Source: Methanocaldococcus sp. (GTDB taxonomy: Archaea > AGJL01 > Methanococci > Methanococcales > Methanocaldococcaceae). Taken from it: DNA of 64,000 nucleotides. Below, one piece after another: positions 1 to 10,128 of this stretch; position 1 is the stretch's first letter, and each line of letters opens with the position of its first letter. Under the pieces are notes generated by a model, which worked only from the letters and a program-made list of their open reading frames with translations, was not told where the DNA came from and did no database searches. The stretch is taken from contig NZ_JACCLX010000006.1 of assembly GCF_024490875.1 (NCBI RefSeq), positions 1 through 64,000 of the forward strand, read 5' to 3'. The translations under genes and the position numbers were made by a program.

Positions 1-19
1 AGTAAATAATATATCTATA

Positions 20-735
20 TGAAAATTTATAAAAATTATATTAAAAATAGATATTATAAATTTGAATTTTTAGATATAATTATAATCCTTTAAGCATAAA
101 AGAAGGACAGAAAATCCTTTATTTCCTATTAAACTCATACATTTTTATATTTATATTCTTTTTGAGAGTAATAACGAACCTCGGGAAAATTTCGATCTGA
201 ATATTACAAAATAAGAAAAATATCGAAAAAATATTATAATAATATGAAAAATTTCAAAATTATAATATTACCATAATAAAAAACAAAATTTTTTTACGAT
301 TTAATATTATCAAGTCCCGAGTGTAAATATTATAAAAATATAAAAATCTACAAAAAATATATTACAAATATATATCATAAACTTAAATTCTTTGATATAA
401 TTGTAAATCTTATGGGCTTAAAAAAGGGCAGAAAATCCTTTATTACATACTAAACTCATAAATTTCTATATTCACATACTTTTTAAAAGTAATACTGACC
501 CTCGAGAAAATCTTGATCTGAATATTATAAAATCATAAAAATATCAAAAAAATATTATAGTAATATGATAAATTCTAAAATCGTAATAGTCTATAATAAG
601 AAATTTAAAATTTTTATTATAAAATATTAACAAATCCTAAGAGTAAGTATTATGCATTATTATAAAAATTTGCAAAAAATAATATTAAGAAATATGAAAA
701 TTTTTCTATATTTAAATTCTTTTTAATAATTTAAA
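20..735. repeat. Diverged tandem repeat, unit about 320 bp, 2 copies plus a partial third
   Basis: This gene-free stretch is made of two long direct copies. Anchor words recur about 320 bases apart: GGACAGAAAATCCTTTATT at 105 against GGGCAGAAAATCCTTTATT at 426, GATCTGAATATTA near 194 and 515, and CAAGTCCCGAGTG at 311 against CAAATCCTAAGAG at 631. By eye about four bases in five match between copies. A third partial copy starts near 661 and fades after the TTTAAATTCT word at 711. Both copies keep a short hairpin (AAGGA or AAGGG pairing with TCCTT). No reading frame of note is present. The function is unknown; it looks like an old tandem duplication of a noncoding element. Confidence 0.7.
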
Positions 736-742
736 GAAAAGT

Positions 743-2268
<1,526 letters not shown>

Positions 2269-2301
2269 ATATTTTATAAATTTTAATTTTGGTGCTAATA
2301 T

Positions 2302-2577
2302 ATGGATAATAACAAAGATAATAATGAAGAGGCAATTTATTATTATAAAAAAGGCATTGAAGTTGGAAATAAAGGAGATGTAAAAAAGGCATTAGAATAT
2401 TTTAATAAAGCAATAGAATTAAATCCATTTTATAGAGATGCATATTATAACAAAGCATTAGCATTAAGAATTTTAGGAAGATATGAAGAGGCAAGAGAAT
2501 GCTTAATAATAGGAATGTCAATTGAAAGATACTCTAACAATAAAAATAATAAAAAGAGCGAAGATAATGGGAAATAA
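2302..2577 (+). CDS. Small TPR-repeat protein
   Basis: 91 residues with two tetratricopeptide repeats. The first runs from about residue 11 to 44 (GNKGDVKKALEYFNKAIELN), the second from about 45 to 78 (AYYNKALALRILGRYEEA). The tail is rich in Asn and Lys. TPR units mediate protein-protein contacts, and no partner can be named here. ATG at 2302 follows GGTG at 2291-2294. It lies 33 bases behind aspartokinase and may be cotranscribed with it. The specific function is unknown. Confidence 0.8.
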   Translation: MDNNKDNNEEAIYYYKKGIEVGNKGDVKKALEYFNKAIELNPFYRDAYYNKALALRILGRYEEARECLIIGMSIERYSNNKNNKKSEDNGK

Positions 2578-2596
2578 AATAGTAAATAATTTTTAG

Positions 2597-2776
2597 TTAC
2601 TCAACATTAAGTTCTTTTTTAATCTTTTCATTTATTTCTTTTAATTTTTTATATAAATCATCATATTCCTCAGTATCTAAGCCAAGTTCTTTTAATTGGT
2701 TAATAATTGATTCAAAATGTTCCTCTGTGTGATGCATAGTATGAAGAAGTTTCTTTATTAACTTTTCCCTTTCCAT
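2597..2776 (-). CDS. Small charged hypothetical protein, 59 residues
   Basis: A short reading frame from ATG at 2776 back to TAA at 2597-2599. The reverse strand reads GGTGAAATTATG, a textbook ribosome site at ideal spacing. The product is acidic/basic and helical: it starts MEREKLIKKLLHTMHHTEEH, then has a second helical half ending KIKKELNVE, suggesting a helical hairpin. The His-rich stretch (His12, 15, 16, 20) could bind metal, but this is speculation. It is convergent with the TPR gene and divergent from MBF1. No family recognised. The ribosome site and clean frame are the main support. Confidence 0.65.
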   Translation of the reverse strand: MEREKLIKKLLHTMHHTEEHFESIINQLKELGLDTEEYDDLYKKLKEINEKIKKELNVE

Positions 2777-2878
2777 AATTTCACCACAATTAATATATAG
2801 CCTAAAATTAAAAATAGTTAATAAAAATATTCGATGACTTAGTATATAAATGTTATTAAACTTTTGAGGGATAGTATT

Positions 2879-3379
2879 ATGAAAATGTGTGAGTTGTGCG
2901 GAAAACTCGTTGATAAACTATATACTGTAAGAATTGAAGGAACTGAAATGCAAGTTTGTAGGGATTGTGCAAAATTTGGAAAGAGTCCAAAAACATATTC
3001 AAGAATTGGTAAAAAACCTTCAACAGTTACATCATTTACAACAACATCATACTCTAAAAATGTAGTTAAAAAGAGAAGAACGAGAGATTTATTAGACAGT
3101 TTGCCAATGTTAAGAGAAGATTATGGGGATGTTATAAGAAGAGCAAGGGAAAAATTGGGATTGAGTGTTGAAGAACTTGCAAAAAAACTTAAAATGAAAG
3201 CATCAACTTTACACAAATTTGAAAGATATGAATTGGAGCCAAATGAAAAAGAAATTAAAATATTAGAAAAAGAATTAAAAATAACCTTAACTGAAAATGT
3301 ATCAGATGTTGGAACATACTATGGTAGTGGAGATGAAGAAGGCTTCACATTGGGAGATTTCTTAAAAATCAAAAAGTAA
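2879..3379 (+). CDS. mbf1: Multiprotein bridging factor 1 homologue (zinc ribbon plus HTH)
   Basis: Archaeal MBF1, a transcription-associated helix-turn-helix protein found in nearly all archaea. The N-terminus has a zinc ribbon of two CxxC pairs (CELC and CRDC), a basic Ser/Thr/Lys linker follows, and an XRE-family HTH occupies about residues 75-135 ([21 protein letters not shown], then [13 protein letters not shown]). The open frame extends to a TTG at 2864, but GAGGGA at 2866-2871 is the ribosome site, so ATG 2879 (166 residues) is chosen; the ATG two codons on is an alternative. It converges with truD with a 5-base gap. Confidence 0.9.
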   Translation: MKMCELCGKLVDKLYTVRIEGTEMQVCRDCAKFGKSPKTYSRIGKKPSTVTSFTTTSYSKNVVKKRRTRDLLDSLPMLREDYGDVIRRAREKLGLSVEELAKKLKMKASTLHKFERYELEPNEKEIKILEKELKITLTENVSDVGTYYGSGDEEGFTLGDFLKIKK

Positions 3380-3384
3380 ATTTT

Positions 3385-4683
3385 TTATTTAATCTTTTTC
3401 TCTATAAACTCTCTTAAAATAGATGTGGCATAAGAGCCTTTTTTTAAACAGAACTGTAAAATATAACTATCATCCTCTATCCAATATTTCATATTGTATA
3501 TCTTTTCTACAAGTTTTCTTCTATCGCCTATAAACGAGCCAAAATCTTCAATTTTAAAGTCTTCTGGTTTTAAATATTCTCTTTCATAAATTTCTCTTTC
3601 AATCTCTCCTTGTATTCCTGAGGCAAATTTTGTTTTATATCCAAATAACGCCCCAGTTGGAATATTGTCAATTAATATATCCCCTTCCAATGGTTCAAAA
3701 CCATATTCATATCTTTTATTTATTATTTCATTAAAAAGATAGGATTGATAAGCGTTTATAAACATACACCTTAAATATGGAGGCAAATATAGAAATGCCT
3801 TTTTATAATTTTTAGTTTCCATATATGCTTTAATCATTCTCCTCTCGTAAAAGAAGCATCTTGGAAATTTTTTATATGCCTCTTTAAAGTTTTCTTCATC
3901 TACTAATTCCCTCGCTAATTTTGATTTCTCATCATCATAAGGTAATGGACTCCCACAATATAAATGGAAAGCAGATTCCCAATCTCTTTCTATTATAAAT
4001 TTTCCAACTATGTGAGTTATAGGTCTTGTAGTTCCAAATCTCTGAATTCCATAGTAATTTAGAAAGTATTTTAATTTACACAACTCATTTAAAGTTTTCT
4101 CTAACTCTTCTCCTATAATCTCTGGATTTCTAACTCTTATAGTAAATCTATTTCCCCACAAATCCCCTAATCTTATTTTTTTATTTGTCTTTTGGAAATC
4201 TCTTAACACAATGCCCTTAATTTTAACTTTCATTAAATCTTCCAACTTTACATTAAAACAACCTACTCTTTGAGTAGTTATGGCATACTTATCTTTATTT
4301 CCAGCAAATCCAAAATGTTTTCTTTGCTTTCCAACTCTATTAGCTATTTCTCTAATCGCATCCAAAGTAGTCCAGTTTCTTTTTTCTAATGTAAAATGTA
4401 TGTAATTCCCTTTCCAATTTTCCTCATCTTTAAATTTTATACATTTACTAACCTCTAAAATAATTCCTTCGGGAGTTATTTCCTCAACAATAAAATCTTC
4501 TGGATACTTTTTAATTTCTCCACCAGTGTATAAGTTAGACAAATATTTATTCATATTTAAAGGCATCTCTTTTAGTTTTTCTTTAATTCTACTATCTCTT
4601 AATTTTTTTCTGTATTTTTTTAATTTTTCTTTTAAATTTTTCTTACTTTCTTCTTTTCTTTTTTTTATTATTAAGATATACAT
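3385..4683 (-). CDS. truD: tRNA pseudouridine(13) synthase TruD
   Basis: Converts uridine 13 of tRNA to pseudouridine. The diagnostic TruD motif FAGNKDKYAITTQRV carries the catalytic Asp in NKDK. Further conserved blocks are FLNYYGIQRFG and the C-terminal SYATSILREF. I start at ATG 4683 because the reverse strand reads GGTGATTATTATG; the four upstream codons are the ribosome site itself. The protein is then 432 residues with a Lys/Arg-rich head of about 40 residues before MNKYLSNLYTGGEIK, where the conserved domain begins. A later start at one of the internal Met codons cannot be excluded. The gene is divergent from the 102-residue gene at 4739. Confidence 0.92.
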   Translation of the reverse strand: MYILIIKKRKEESKKNLKEKLKKYRKKLRDSRIKEKLKEMPLNMNKYLSNLYTGGEIKKYPEDFIVEEITPEGIILEVSKCIKFKDEENWKGNYIHFTLEKRNWTTLDAIREIANRVGKQRKHFGFAGNKDKYAITTQRVGCFNVKLEDLMKVKIKGIVLRDFQKTNKKIRLGDLWGNRFTIRVRNPEIIGEELEKTLNELCKLKYFLNYYGIQRFGTTRPITHIVGKFIIERDWESAFHLYCGSPLPYDDEKSKLARELVDEENFKEAYKKFPRCFFYERRMIKAYMETKNYKKAFLYLPPYLRCMFINAYQSYLFNEIINKRYEYGFEPLEGDILIDNIPTGALFGYKTKFASGIQGEIEREIYEREYLKPEDFKIEDFGSFIGDRRKLVEKIYNMKYWIEDDSYILQFCLKKGSYATSILREFIEKKIK

Positions 4684-4738
4684 AATAATCACCAAATTAT
4701 TAAATAGAGAATTAATAATAAAATCAATTGGTGATATT

Positions 4739-5047
4739 TTGAGATCTAAAAAGGTTTGGAGAGAGTTGTTAGAAATAGCAAAAAGTTATTATGATGAAGA
4801 TAAAATATTCTATTCAAAAACTAAAAGAGGAATTTATAAAATAAAAAGTTTTAGTAAGGACAAAATAGTTATTAAAAAATTGAGTGGAAAATTGGATGAG
4901 GTTTTAGGTAAAAAAAGATTTATTGAAAATTGGGACAAACTTATTTATGGCATAGAATGGAATATATCTCCAGCAATAAAATCTTTTTTAAAATTGCATC
5001 CAAAAATAGTTGAAGATGAAAAAGGAAACCTTGTGTATAAAGAATAA
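4739..5047 (+). CDS. Conserved hypothetical protein, 102 residues
   Basis: The frame is open from 4526, but that upstream part is antisense to truD. The ribosome site GGTGATATT (4730-4738) sits directly before TTG at 4739, which gives a 102-residue protein starting LRSKKVWRELLEIAKSYYDE. It is basic and looks compact, with an alternating strand pattern around KTKRGIYKIKSFSKDKIVIKK and an aromatic motif ENWDKLIYGIEW. I recognise no family. A like-sized hypothetical sits between truD and the acetyl-CoA synthetase gene in M. jannaschii as I recall it, which supports it as real. Confidence 0.75.
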   Translation: MRSKKVWRELLEIAKSYYDEDKIFYSKTKRGIYKIKSFSKDKIVIKKLSGKLDEVLGKKRFIENWDKLIYGIEWNISPAIKSFLKLHPKIVEDEKGNLVYKE

Positions 5048-5055
5048 AATTTTAT

Positions 5056-5205
5056 TTATTCTTCCTTATTTTTTTTAAATAAATGTCCATGAGCCTTATT
5101 AACATGCTTAGTATAATCCTTAGAGTATTTAAACAATTTTCCACATCTTGGACACATGAAGAATGTTCCATATCTGTTTGTTATTTTTATTGCCTTTAAT
5201 CTCAA
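5056..5205 (-). CDS. Small C2H2 zinc-finger protein, 49 residues
   Basis: Reverse-strand frame from TTG at 5205 to TAA at 5056-5058. The upstream reverse sequence GGGGGTGGTTTCA is a strong ribosome site. The product contains one classical C2H2 finger: [19 protein letters not shown] followed by NKAH, that is C-x2-C-x12-H-x4-H, at residues 18-39, between a short basic head and a Lys-rich tail. Single-finger proteins of this size are known in archaea and usually bind nucleic acid. Its target is unknown. It is convergent with the 102-residue gene, 8 bases apart. Confidence 0.8.
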   Translation of the reverse strand: MRLKAIKITNRYGTFFMCPRCGKLFKYSKDYTKHVNKAHGHLFKKNKEE

Positions 5206-5368
5206 TGAAACCACCCCCTAAAATTCTCGTGTTTTGTATTTTAAATTTTTTATTTTAAATCTTTAAATAAATTTAATTTTATATACTATAACCAATATAA
5301 ATGTAGGATAAGAAAAAATAAAGTGAAAATAGTATAAAAATTTTACCAAGTTCTGTGGGGGATAATGT

Positions 5369-7468
5369 ATGAGTTTAAAATACATTTTTTATCCTAACTC
5401 AGTTGCTGTCATTGGAGCTTCAAAAATTGAAGGAAAAGTTGGTTATGCAATAATGAAAAACTTAAAAAATTTTAATGGGAAAGTTTATCCAGTAAATCCA
5501 AAGTATGATGAGATCTTTGGAATGAAATGCTACAAGTCAGTTTTAAACATTGATGATGAGATAGATTTAGCAGTTATAGTAGTTCCAAATATCGTAGTTC
5601 CTAAAGTATTAGAGGAATGTGGAAAAAAAGGGGTTAAAGGGGCTGTAATAATTACTGCTGGCTTTTCAGAAGTGGGAAATTATGAATTAGAAGAAAAAAT
5701 TAAAGAAATTGCAAAAAGATATAATATAAGAGTTATAGGTCCTAATTGTTTGGGTATAATGAACACTCAAATAAACCTTAATGCTACATTTGCAAAGATA
5801 TTTCCTCCAAAAGGACATATATCAATAATTTCCCAAAGTGGGGCTGTTTTAAATGCCATATTAGACATTGCTCCATTGTTAAATATAGGATTTTCTAAGG
5901 TTGTTAGCATTGGAAACAAAGTAGATATTCAAGAAAGTGATTTATTGGAATATTTTAAAGACGATGAGGACACAAAATTAGTTGTTCTATATATAGAGGG
6001 ACTAAAAGATAAAAGATTTTTAAAGGTTGCTAAAGAATTGTCTAAAAAGAAACCTATAATTGCTCTAAAATCTGGAAGGACTGAAATGGGTAAAAAGGCG
6101 GCAAAATCACATACAGGCTCTTTGGCTGGAGAGGATGTTATTTATGAAAGTGCTTTCAAAGAGGCAGGAATTATTAGAGCATATACATTTGAGGAGTTAG
6201 TTGATCTAATTCATTTATTCTCAACTCAGCCAGTTATAGATTCTAACGATATTGGAATAATAACAAACGCTGGGGGCTTTGGTGTCTTAGCGGCAGATAG
6301 TTGTGTTGATTATAATATGAAATTGCCAAATTTTGAAGATACAACAGTAGATAAACTTAAAGATATTCTCCCACCTTCTGCCAATATATCAAACCCATTA
6401 GATATAATTGGAGATGCTACACCAGAAAGATACAAAAAAGTTATAGAAGTTCTATCTGAAGATAAAAATATTAAAGGACTTTTAGTTATTTTAACTCCAC
6501 AGGAAATGACTAAGCCATTAGAAGTTGCTAAATCAATAGTAGAAGTTAGAAATACTCACAGATCTTTAAAAAATAAGCCATTGATTACCTCATTTGTAGG
6601 AGGAGTTTCAGTTAAAGGGGCTAAAAGTTATTTAAGGAAGAATGGAATTCCAGCATACATAACTCCAGAAAATGGTGTTAAAGCCCTCTATAAATTATAC
6701 AAATACAGTTTAATAAAAGTTAAAGAAGATTATGACGAATATGTAGAAAAAGTTAAAGAAGAATTTTTAAAGATAACTGAAAATAATAAAGAAATTATTA
6801 ATCAACTATTACAAAATCCAAATGAATATAATGCAAAAAAATTGCTATCCATTTATGGTTTTCCAGTTCCTAAGGGATACTTAGCTAAAAATGAAGATGA
6901 AGCATTAGAGTATTGCAAAAAATTAGGAAAATGTGTGATGAAAATTGTCTCTCCTCAAATATTGCATAAAACAGAAGCAGGGGGAGTAATAATAAATCCA
7001 GACAATCCAAAAGAAGCCTTTAAAAAATTAATAAACAATGCCAAAGAGTATGCTAAAAAGAACAATATTGATAATTTAATTATAGAAGGAGTTTTAGTTG
7101 AGGAGTTTATAGATAGAGAGAAAATAGAGATTATTGTAGGAGGAAAAAGAGATGATATATTTGGTTCAGTAATTATGGTAGGATTAGGTGGGGTTTTTGT
7201 TGAAGTTTTAAAGGATGTTAGTTTTGGAATTTCACCAATAACGAGAGATTTTGCTATACAAATGTTAAAAGAATTAAAATCATACAAAGTTTTAGAGGGG
7301 GTTAGAGGTAGAGCTAAAAAAGATATTAACTTCATTATAGACACTTTAATAAAGATTGGAGTATTTATGGATATACATAAGGAGATTAAAGAGTTAGATT
7401 TAAACCCAGTATTTGTATTTAATGAAAATGAAGGAGGATGTATTGGAGATGTTAGAATAATAAAATAA
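5369..7468 (+). CDS. acdAB: Acetyl-CoA synthetase (ADP-forming), fused alpha and beta subunits
   Basis: Interconverts acetyl-CoA + ADP + Pi and acetate + CoA + ATP. Residues 1 to about 460 form the alpha part: a CoA-binding Rossmann domain (VAVIGASKIEGKVGYAIMKN) and ligase-CoA domains, with the phosphorylatable His in KSHTGSLAGED near residue 250. Residues about 470-699 form the beta part, an ATP-grasp domain (LLSIYGFPVPKGYLA, then SPQILHKTEAGGV). At 699 residues it matches the fused single-chain enzyme characterised from M. jannaschii. ATG 5369 follows GGGGGAT. It ends 7 bases before the SECIS of the convergent selenoprotein gene. Confidence 0.93.
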   Translation: MSLKYIFYPNSVAVIGASKIEGKVGYAIMKNLKNFNGKVYPVNPKYDEIFGMKCYKSVLNIDDEIDLAVIVVPNIVVPKVLEECGKKGVKGAVIITAGFSEVGNYELEEKIKEIAKRYNIRVIGPNCLGIMNTQINLNATFAKIFPPKGHISIISQSGAVLNAILDIAPLLNIGFSKVVSIGNKVDIQESDLLEYFKDDEDTKLVVLYIEGLKDKRFLKVAKELSKKKPIIALKSGRTEMGKKAAKSHTGSLAGEDVIYESAFKEAGIIRAYTFEELVDLIHLFSTQPVIDSNDIGIITNAGGFGVLAADSCVDYNMKLPNFEDTTVDKLKDILPPSANISNPLDIIGDATPERYKKVIEVLSEDKNIKGLLVILTPQEMTKPLEVAKSIVEVRNTHRSLKNKPLITSFVGGVSVKGAKSYLRKNGIPAYITPENGVKALYKLYKYSLIKVKEDYDEYVEKVKEEFLKITENNKEIINQLLQNPNEYNAKKLLSIYGFPVPKGYLAKNEDEALEYCKKLGKCVMKIVSPQILHKTEAGGVIINPDNPKEAFKKLINNAKEYAKKNNIDNLIIEGVLVEEFIDREKIEIIVGGKRDDIFGSVIMVGLGGVFVEVLKDVSFGISPITRDFAIQMLKELKSYKVLEGVRGRAKKDINFIIDTLIKIGVFMDIHKEIKELDLNPVFVFNENEGGCIGDVRIIK

Positions 7469-7474
7469 TCATTG

Positions 7475-7505
7475 CTAACTGGTCCCATAAAGGGTTCCCA
7501 GTTAG
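7475..7505 (-). promoter_or_regulatory. Archaeal SECIS element, 3' side of the HesB-like selenoprotein gene
   Basis: On the minus strand CTAACTGG (7505-7498) pairs with CCAGTTAG (7482-7475). Inside are the archaeal SECIS hallmarks: GAA opposite a single A, a CCC/GGG helix and a TTTAT loop. The element overlaps the stop codon at 7502-7504, so its outer stem includes the last codon bases. It directs UGA-to-selenocysteine decoding in the gene immediately upstream on the same strand. Confidence 0.93.
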
Positions 7506-7789
7506 TACTCTCCGCTACCTTTTATTTTAATATACTTTCCAAATATTGATCTTCTTAAAGTAAGAGTAACTTCATCTAACCATTGGTCAGCGATAGGGTC
7601 TATATAGATTTTAAATTCATTATCATAAATTAATTTATCTTTTTCGTTTGGTTGTCCAATGGATATCCCAAATTTAGGTCCTCCTCACCCAAAACCATCA
7701 AAGTGTATAATTATAGTATCCTTATTTACTTTTTTTAATTTATGTAGGATAAACTGTTTAGCTTCATCTGATATATTTACCTTCTTCAT
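7502..7789 (-). CDS. HesB-like selenoprotein (Sec at residue 35)
   Basis: A 95-residue protein read from ATG 7789 (reverse GGTGATAATCAATG) through an in-frame UGA at 7687-7685 to TAA at 7504-7502. Around the UGA it reads IIIHFDGFG-Sec-GGPKFGISIG, and the C-terminal part (IYIDPIADQWLDEVTLTL) fits the HesB/IscA-like fold, known to include a selenoprotein in Methanocaldococcus. The sequence on both sides of the UGA is coding in one frame, and the SECIS follows at once. The role is probably iron-sulfur or thiol/selenol chemistry; the exact reaction is unknown. A standard gene caller would miss it or report two fragments. Confidence 0.92.
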
Positions 7790-7937
7790 TGATTATCACC
7801 TTCACTATTTACATTTATTATTTGTCTTAACTTCTCATATATATAATTTACGGTTATGACACTATCATACACAATCATAGTTTGCAAACACAACATACAA
7901 ATAATGAACAATAGAAAGAATAAAAAATAAAAACTAT

Positions 7938-7994
7938 TATAAATATATAAAGTTTAAATTTATTATCTGAATTTAATCATTATATTTCGGAGGG
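7938..7994 (+). promoter_or_regulatory. Promoter and ribosome site of psmA
   Basis: A TATA box, TATAAATATA, spans 7938-7947 in an A+T-rich gap of 211 bases that otherwise shows nothing. A start of transcription about 25 bases downstream would leave a leader of roughly 30 bases. GGAGGG at 7989-7994 is a strong ribosome site before ATG 8001. Confidence 0.5.
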
Positions 7995-8000
7995 AAAATT

Positions 8001-8756
8001 ATGCAAATGGTTCCACCCAGTGCTTATGATAGAGCAATTACAGTATTTAGTCCAGAAGGAAGATTATATCAAGTAGAATATGCCAGAGAGGCTGTAAGGA
8101 GAGGTACTACAGCGATAGGAATAACTTGCAAAGAGGGGGTAGTGTTAGCAGTAGATAGAAGAATAACAAGCAGACTCGTAAAAATTAGATCAATAGAGAA
8201 AATATTCCAAATTGATGATCATGTTGCTGCAGCTACATCAGGGTTAGTCGCTGATGCGAGAGTTTTAATAGACAGAGCAAGATTAGAGGCACAAATTTAT
8301 AGGTTAACTTATGGTGAAGAAATTCCAATTGAATTATTAGCAAAGAAAATTTGCGACATTAAACAGGCATACACTCAGCATGGTGGAGTTAGACCATTCG
8401 GAGTTTCATTATTACTCGCTGGAATTGATAAAGATGAAGCAAGACTATTTGAAACAGACCCAAGTGGAGCTTTAATTGAGTATAAGGCAACAGCAATCGG
8501 TAGTGGAAGACCAGTTGTTATGGAGTTCTTAGAAAAAGAATATAAAGAAGACTTAACTTTAGATGAATCTTTAAATTTAGCTATTACTGCTTTAGCAAAA
8601 GCTAACGAAGATATAAAACCAGAAAATGTAGATGTATGTATAATATCTATTAAAGATGCTCAATTTAAAAAAGTACCTACTAAAAAAATAAAAAATATTA
8701 TTGAAAATGTTAAAGAAAAACTAAGTAAAGAAGAGAAAGAAAAAAACAAAGAATAA
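8001..8756 (+). CDS. psmA: Proteasome subunit alpha
   Basis: Forms the outer rings of the 20S proteasome, gating entry to the proteolytic chamber. The N-terminal gate and H0 helix signature is intact: YDRAITVFSPEGRLYQVEYA (residues 9-28), followed by TTAIGI and VDRRITSRL. The 251-residue length and a Lys/Glu-rich tail are typical. No propeptide and no catalytic Thr, as expected for alpha subunits. It heads the superoperon that continues with SBDS, L37Ae, RpoP and others; a 164-base gap before SBDS may hold a second promoter. Confidence 0.97.
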   Translation: MQMVPPSAYDRAITVFSPEGRLYQVEYAREAVRRGTTAIGITCKEGVVLAVDRRITSRLVKIRSIEKIFQIDDHVAAATSGLVADARVLIDRARLEAQIYRLTYGEEIPIELLAKKICDIKQAYTQHGGVRPFGVSLLLAGIDKDEARLFETDPSGALIEYKATAIGSGRPVVMEFLEKEYKEDLTLDESLNLAITALAKANEDIKPENVDVCIISIKDAQFKKVPTKKIKNIIENVKEKLSKEEKEKNKE

Positions 8757-8920
8757 GTTAGGTGTATATTTTAAACTCTTTTATTTTAGAAACTATTCCA
8801 TTAATTACCATTATCTCCTGGCTTAATTCTTTCGCATCTATTTATAACTACCTCTTATCCTTATCTTGACAATCTCAAATTGATAATCCGAAACATTTAT
8901 ATAATGCTAAGAGGGATATT

Positions 8921-9628
8921 ATGGTGTCCTTAGAAAAGGCAGTTATTGCAAGATATACCTCACACGGTGAAAAATTCGAAATTTTAGTAGATCCCTACTT
9001 AGCCGCTAAACTTAAAGAAGGTCAAAATGTTGATATGGATGAACTTTTAGCCATAGATGTTATATTTAAAGATGCAAATAAAGGAGAAAAGGCTCCTGAA
9101 GAACTTTTATCAAAAGTCTTTGGAACTACTGATGTTAAAGAAATTGCAAAGAAAATTATATTAAAAGGTAATGTTCAATTAACTGCTAAACAAAGAGAAG
9201 AACTTAGAGAACAGAAAAAAAGGCAAATTATTAATATAATTAGTAGAAACACTATTAATCCTCAAACTGATACTCCTCATCCTCCACATAGAATTGAGAA
9301 GGCATTGGAGGAGTTAAGAATTAATATTGATATTTACAAAAGTGCTGAAGAGCAAGTTCCTGAAATTGTTAAAAAACTTAAAAAACTTTTGCCAATTAGG
9401 TTTGAAAAAAGAGATATTGCTGTTAAAATATCTCCTGAATATGCTTCTAAGGCATACAATTTTTTATATCAATTTGGATCTGTTAAGCAGGAGGAATGGC
9501 TATCTGATGGTTCTTTAATTGTATTGATTGAAATACCAAGTGGTATTGAGGCAGAGTTTTACGCTAAACTAAACAAAATAACCAAAGGAAATGTTCAAAC
9601 AAAAGTAGTTAAAAAATACAGCGAATAA
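8921..9628 (+). CDS. Ribosome maturation protein SDO1/SBDS homologue
   Basis: Archaeal orthologue of the Shwachman-Bodian-Diamond protein, which in eukaryotes helps release eIF6 from the 60S subunit. The N-terminal FYSH domain ([19 protein letters not shown], residues 9-27) is followed by the central helical domain with [19 protein letters not shown] and a C-terminal ferredoxin-like domain. 235 residues is normal. ATG 8921 follows GAGGGATATT. In many archaea exosome genes follow here; in this genome L37Ae follows after 18 bases. Confidence 0.95.
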   Translation: MVSLEKAVIARYTSHGEKFEILVDPYLAAKLKEGQNVDMDELLAIDVIFKDANKGEKAPEELLSKVFGTTDVKEIAKKIILKGNVQLTAKQREELREQKKRQIINIISRNTINPQTDTPHPPHRIEKALEELRINIDIYKSAEEQVPEIVKKLKKLLPIRFEKRDIAVKISPEYASKAYNFLYQFGSVKQEEWLSDGSLIVLIEIPSGIEAEFYAKLNKITKGNVQTKVVKKYSE

Positions 9629-9646
9629 TAAGAGAGGTGAAAAAAT

Positions 9647-9925
9647 ATGTTTAGTCACACTAAGAAGGTAGGACCCGCAGGAAGATTTGGACCAAGATAT
9701 GGTTTAAAGATAAGGGTAAGAGTTAGAGATGTAGAAGTTAAAGCAAAAAAGAAATATAAGTGCCCAATTTGTGGATTCCCAAAATTAAAGAGAGCCTCAA
9801 CATCAATATGGGTTTGTGAAAAGTGTGGGGCTAAAATAGCTGGGGGGGCCTATACTCCAGAGACAGGAGCAGGTAAGGCAGTTATGAAGGCTATAAGAAG
9901 AATTGTTGATAGAAAAGAGGAATAA
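9647..9925 (+). CDS. rpl37ae: Large-subunit ribosomal protein eL43 (L37Ae)
   Basis: 92-residue zinc-ribbon protein of the large ribosomal subunit. The conserved [11 protein letters not shown] leads into [11 protein letters not shown] and [17 protein letters not shown], giving the four zinc-binding Cys residues. The ribosome site AGAGGTGAAAAAAT precedes ATG 9647. It lies 18 bases after SBDS and 61 bases before rpoP, in the same direction. Confidence 0.96.
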   Translation: MFSHTKKVGPAGRFGPRYGLKIRVRVRDVEVKAKKKYKCPICGFPKLKRASTSIWVCEKCGAKIAGGAYTPETGAGKAVMKAIRRIVDRKEE

Positions 9926-9986
9926 TATAATCTTAAAATATTCTCTAAAATATTTTAAATTTTACAAATAATTTTCTGGGATGCAT

Positions 9987-10127
9987 ATGGTAGAGTATAA
10001 ATGTTTAAACTGTAAAAAAATTATAAAATTCGAAGAGTTAGGTAACAGAGCAAGATGTCCATATTGTAGTTATAAAATATTAGTTAAACTTAGACCAAAA
10101 GTCGTTAAACATGTAAAGGCGAGGTAA
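9987..10127 (+). CDS. rpoP: DNA-directed RNA polymerase subunit P (Rpb12 homologue)
   Basis: A 46-residue zinc protein of the archaeal RNA polymerase, equivalent to eukaryotic Rpb12. It starts [11 protein letters not shown] and has a second pair RCPYCSYK, so Cys6, 9, 24 and 27 bind zinc, then ends in a basic tail [14 protein letters not shown] 9987 is preferred to the in-frame ATG at 9981, because CTGGG would be too close to the latter. Its stop at 10125-10127 abuts the next start, and GAGGT at its end is the ribosome site of the Brix gene. Confidence 0.93.
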   Translation: MVEYKCLNCKKIIKFEELGNRARCPYCSYKILVKLRPKVVKHVKAR

Positions 10128-10128
10128 A

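Noticed and set aside
20-735. CRISPR array or leader
   Set aside because: There are only two long copies with a period near 320 bases and no short identical repeats with unique spacers.
4526-4738. Upstream part of the open frame before the 102-residue gene
   Set aside because: It is antisense to truD and ahead of the GGTGATATT ribosome site at 4730-4738.
9987-10127. Possible frameshift late in rpoP
   Set aside because: On recounting the bases the frame is continuous from ATG 9987 to the stop at 10125-10127 and gives the expected 46-residue subunit.
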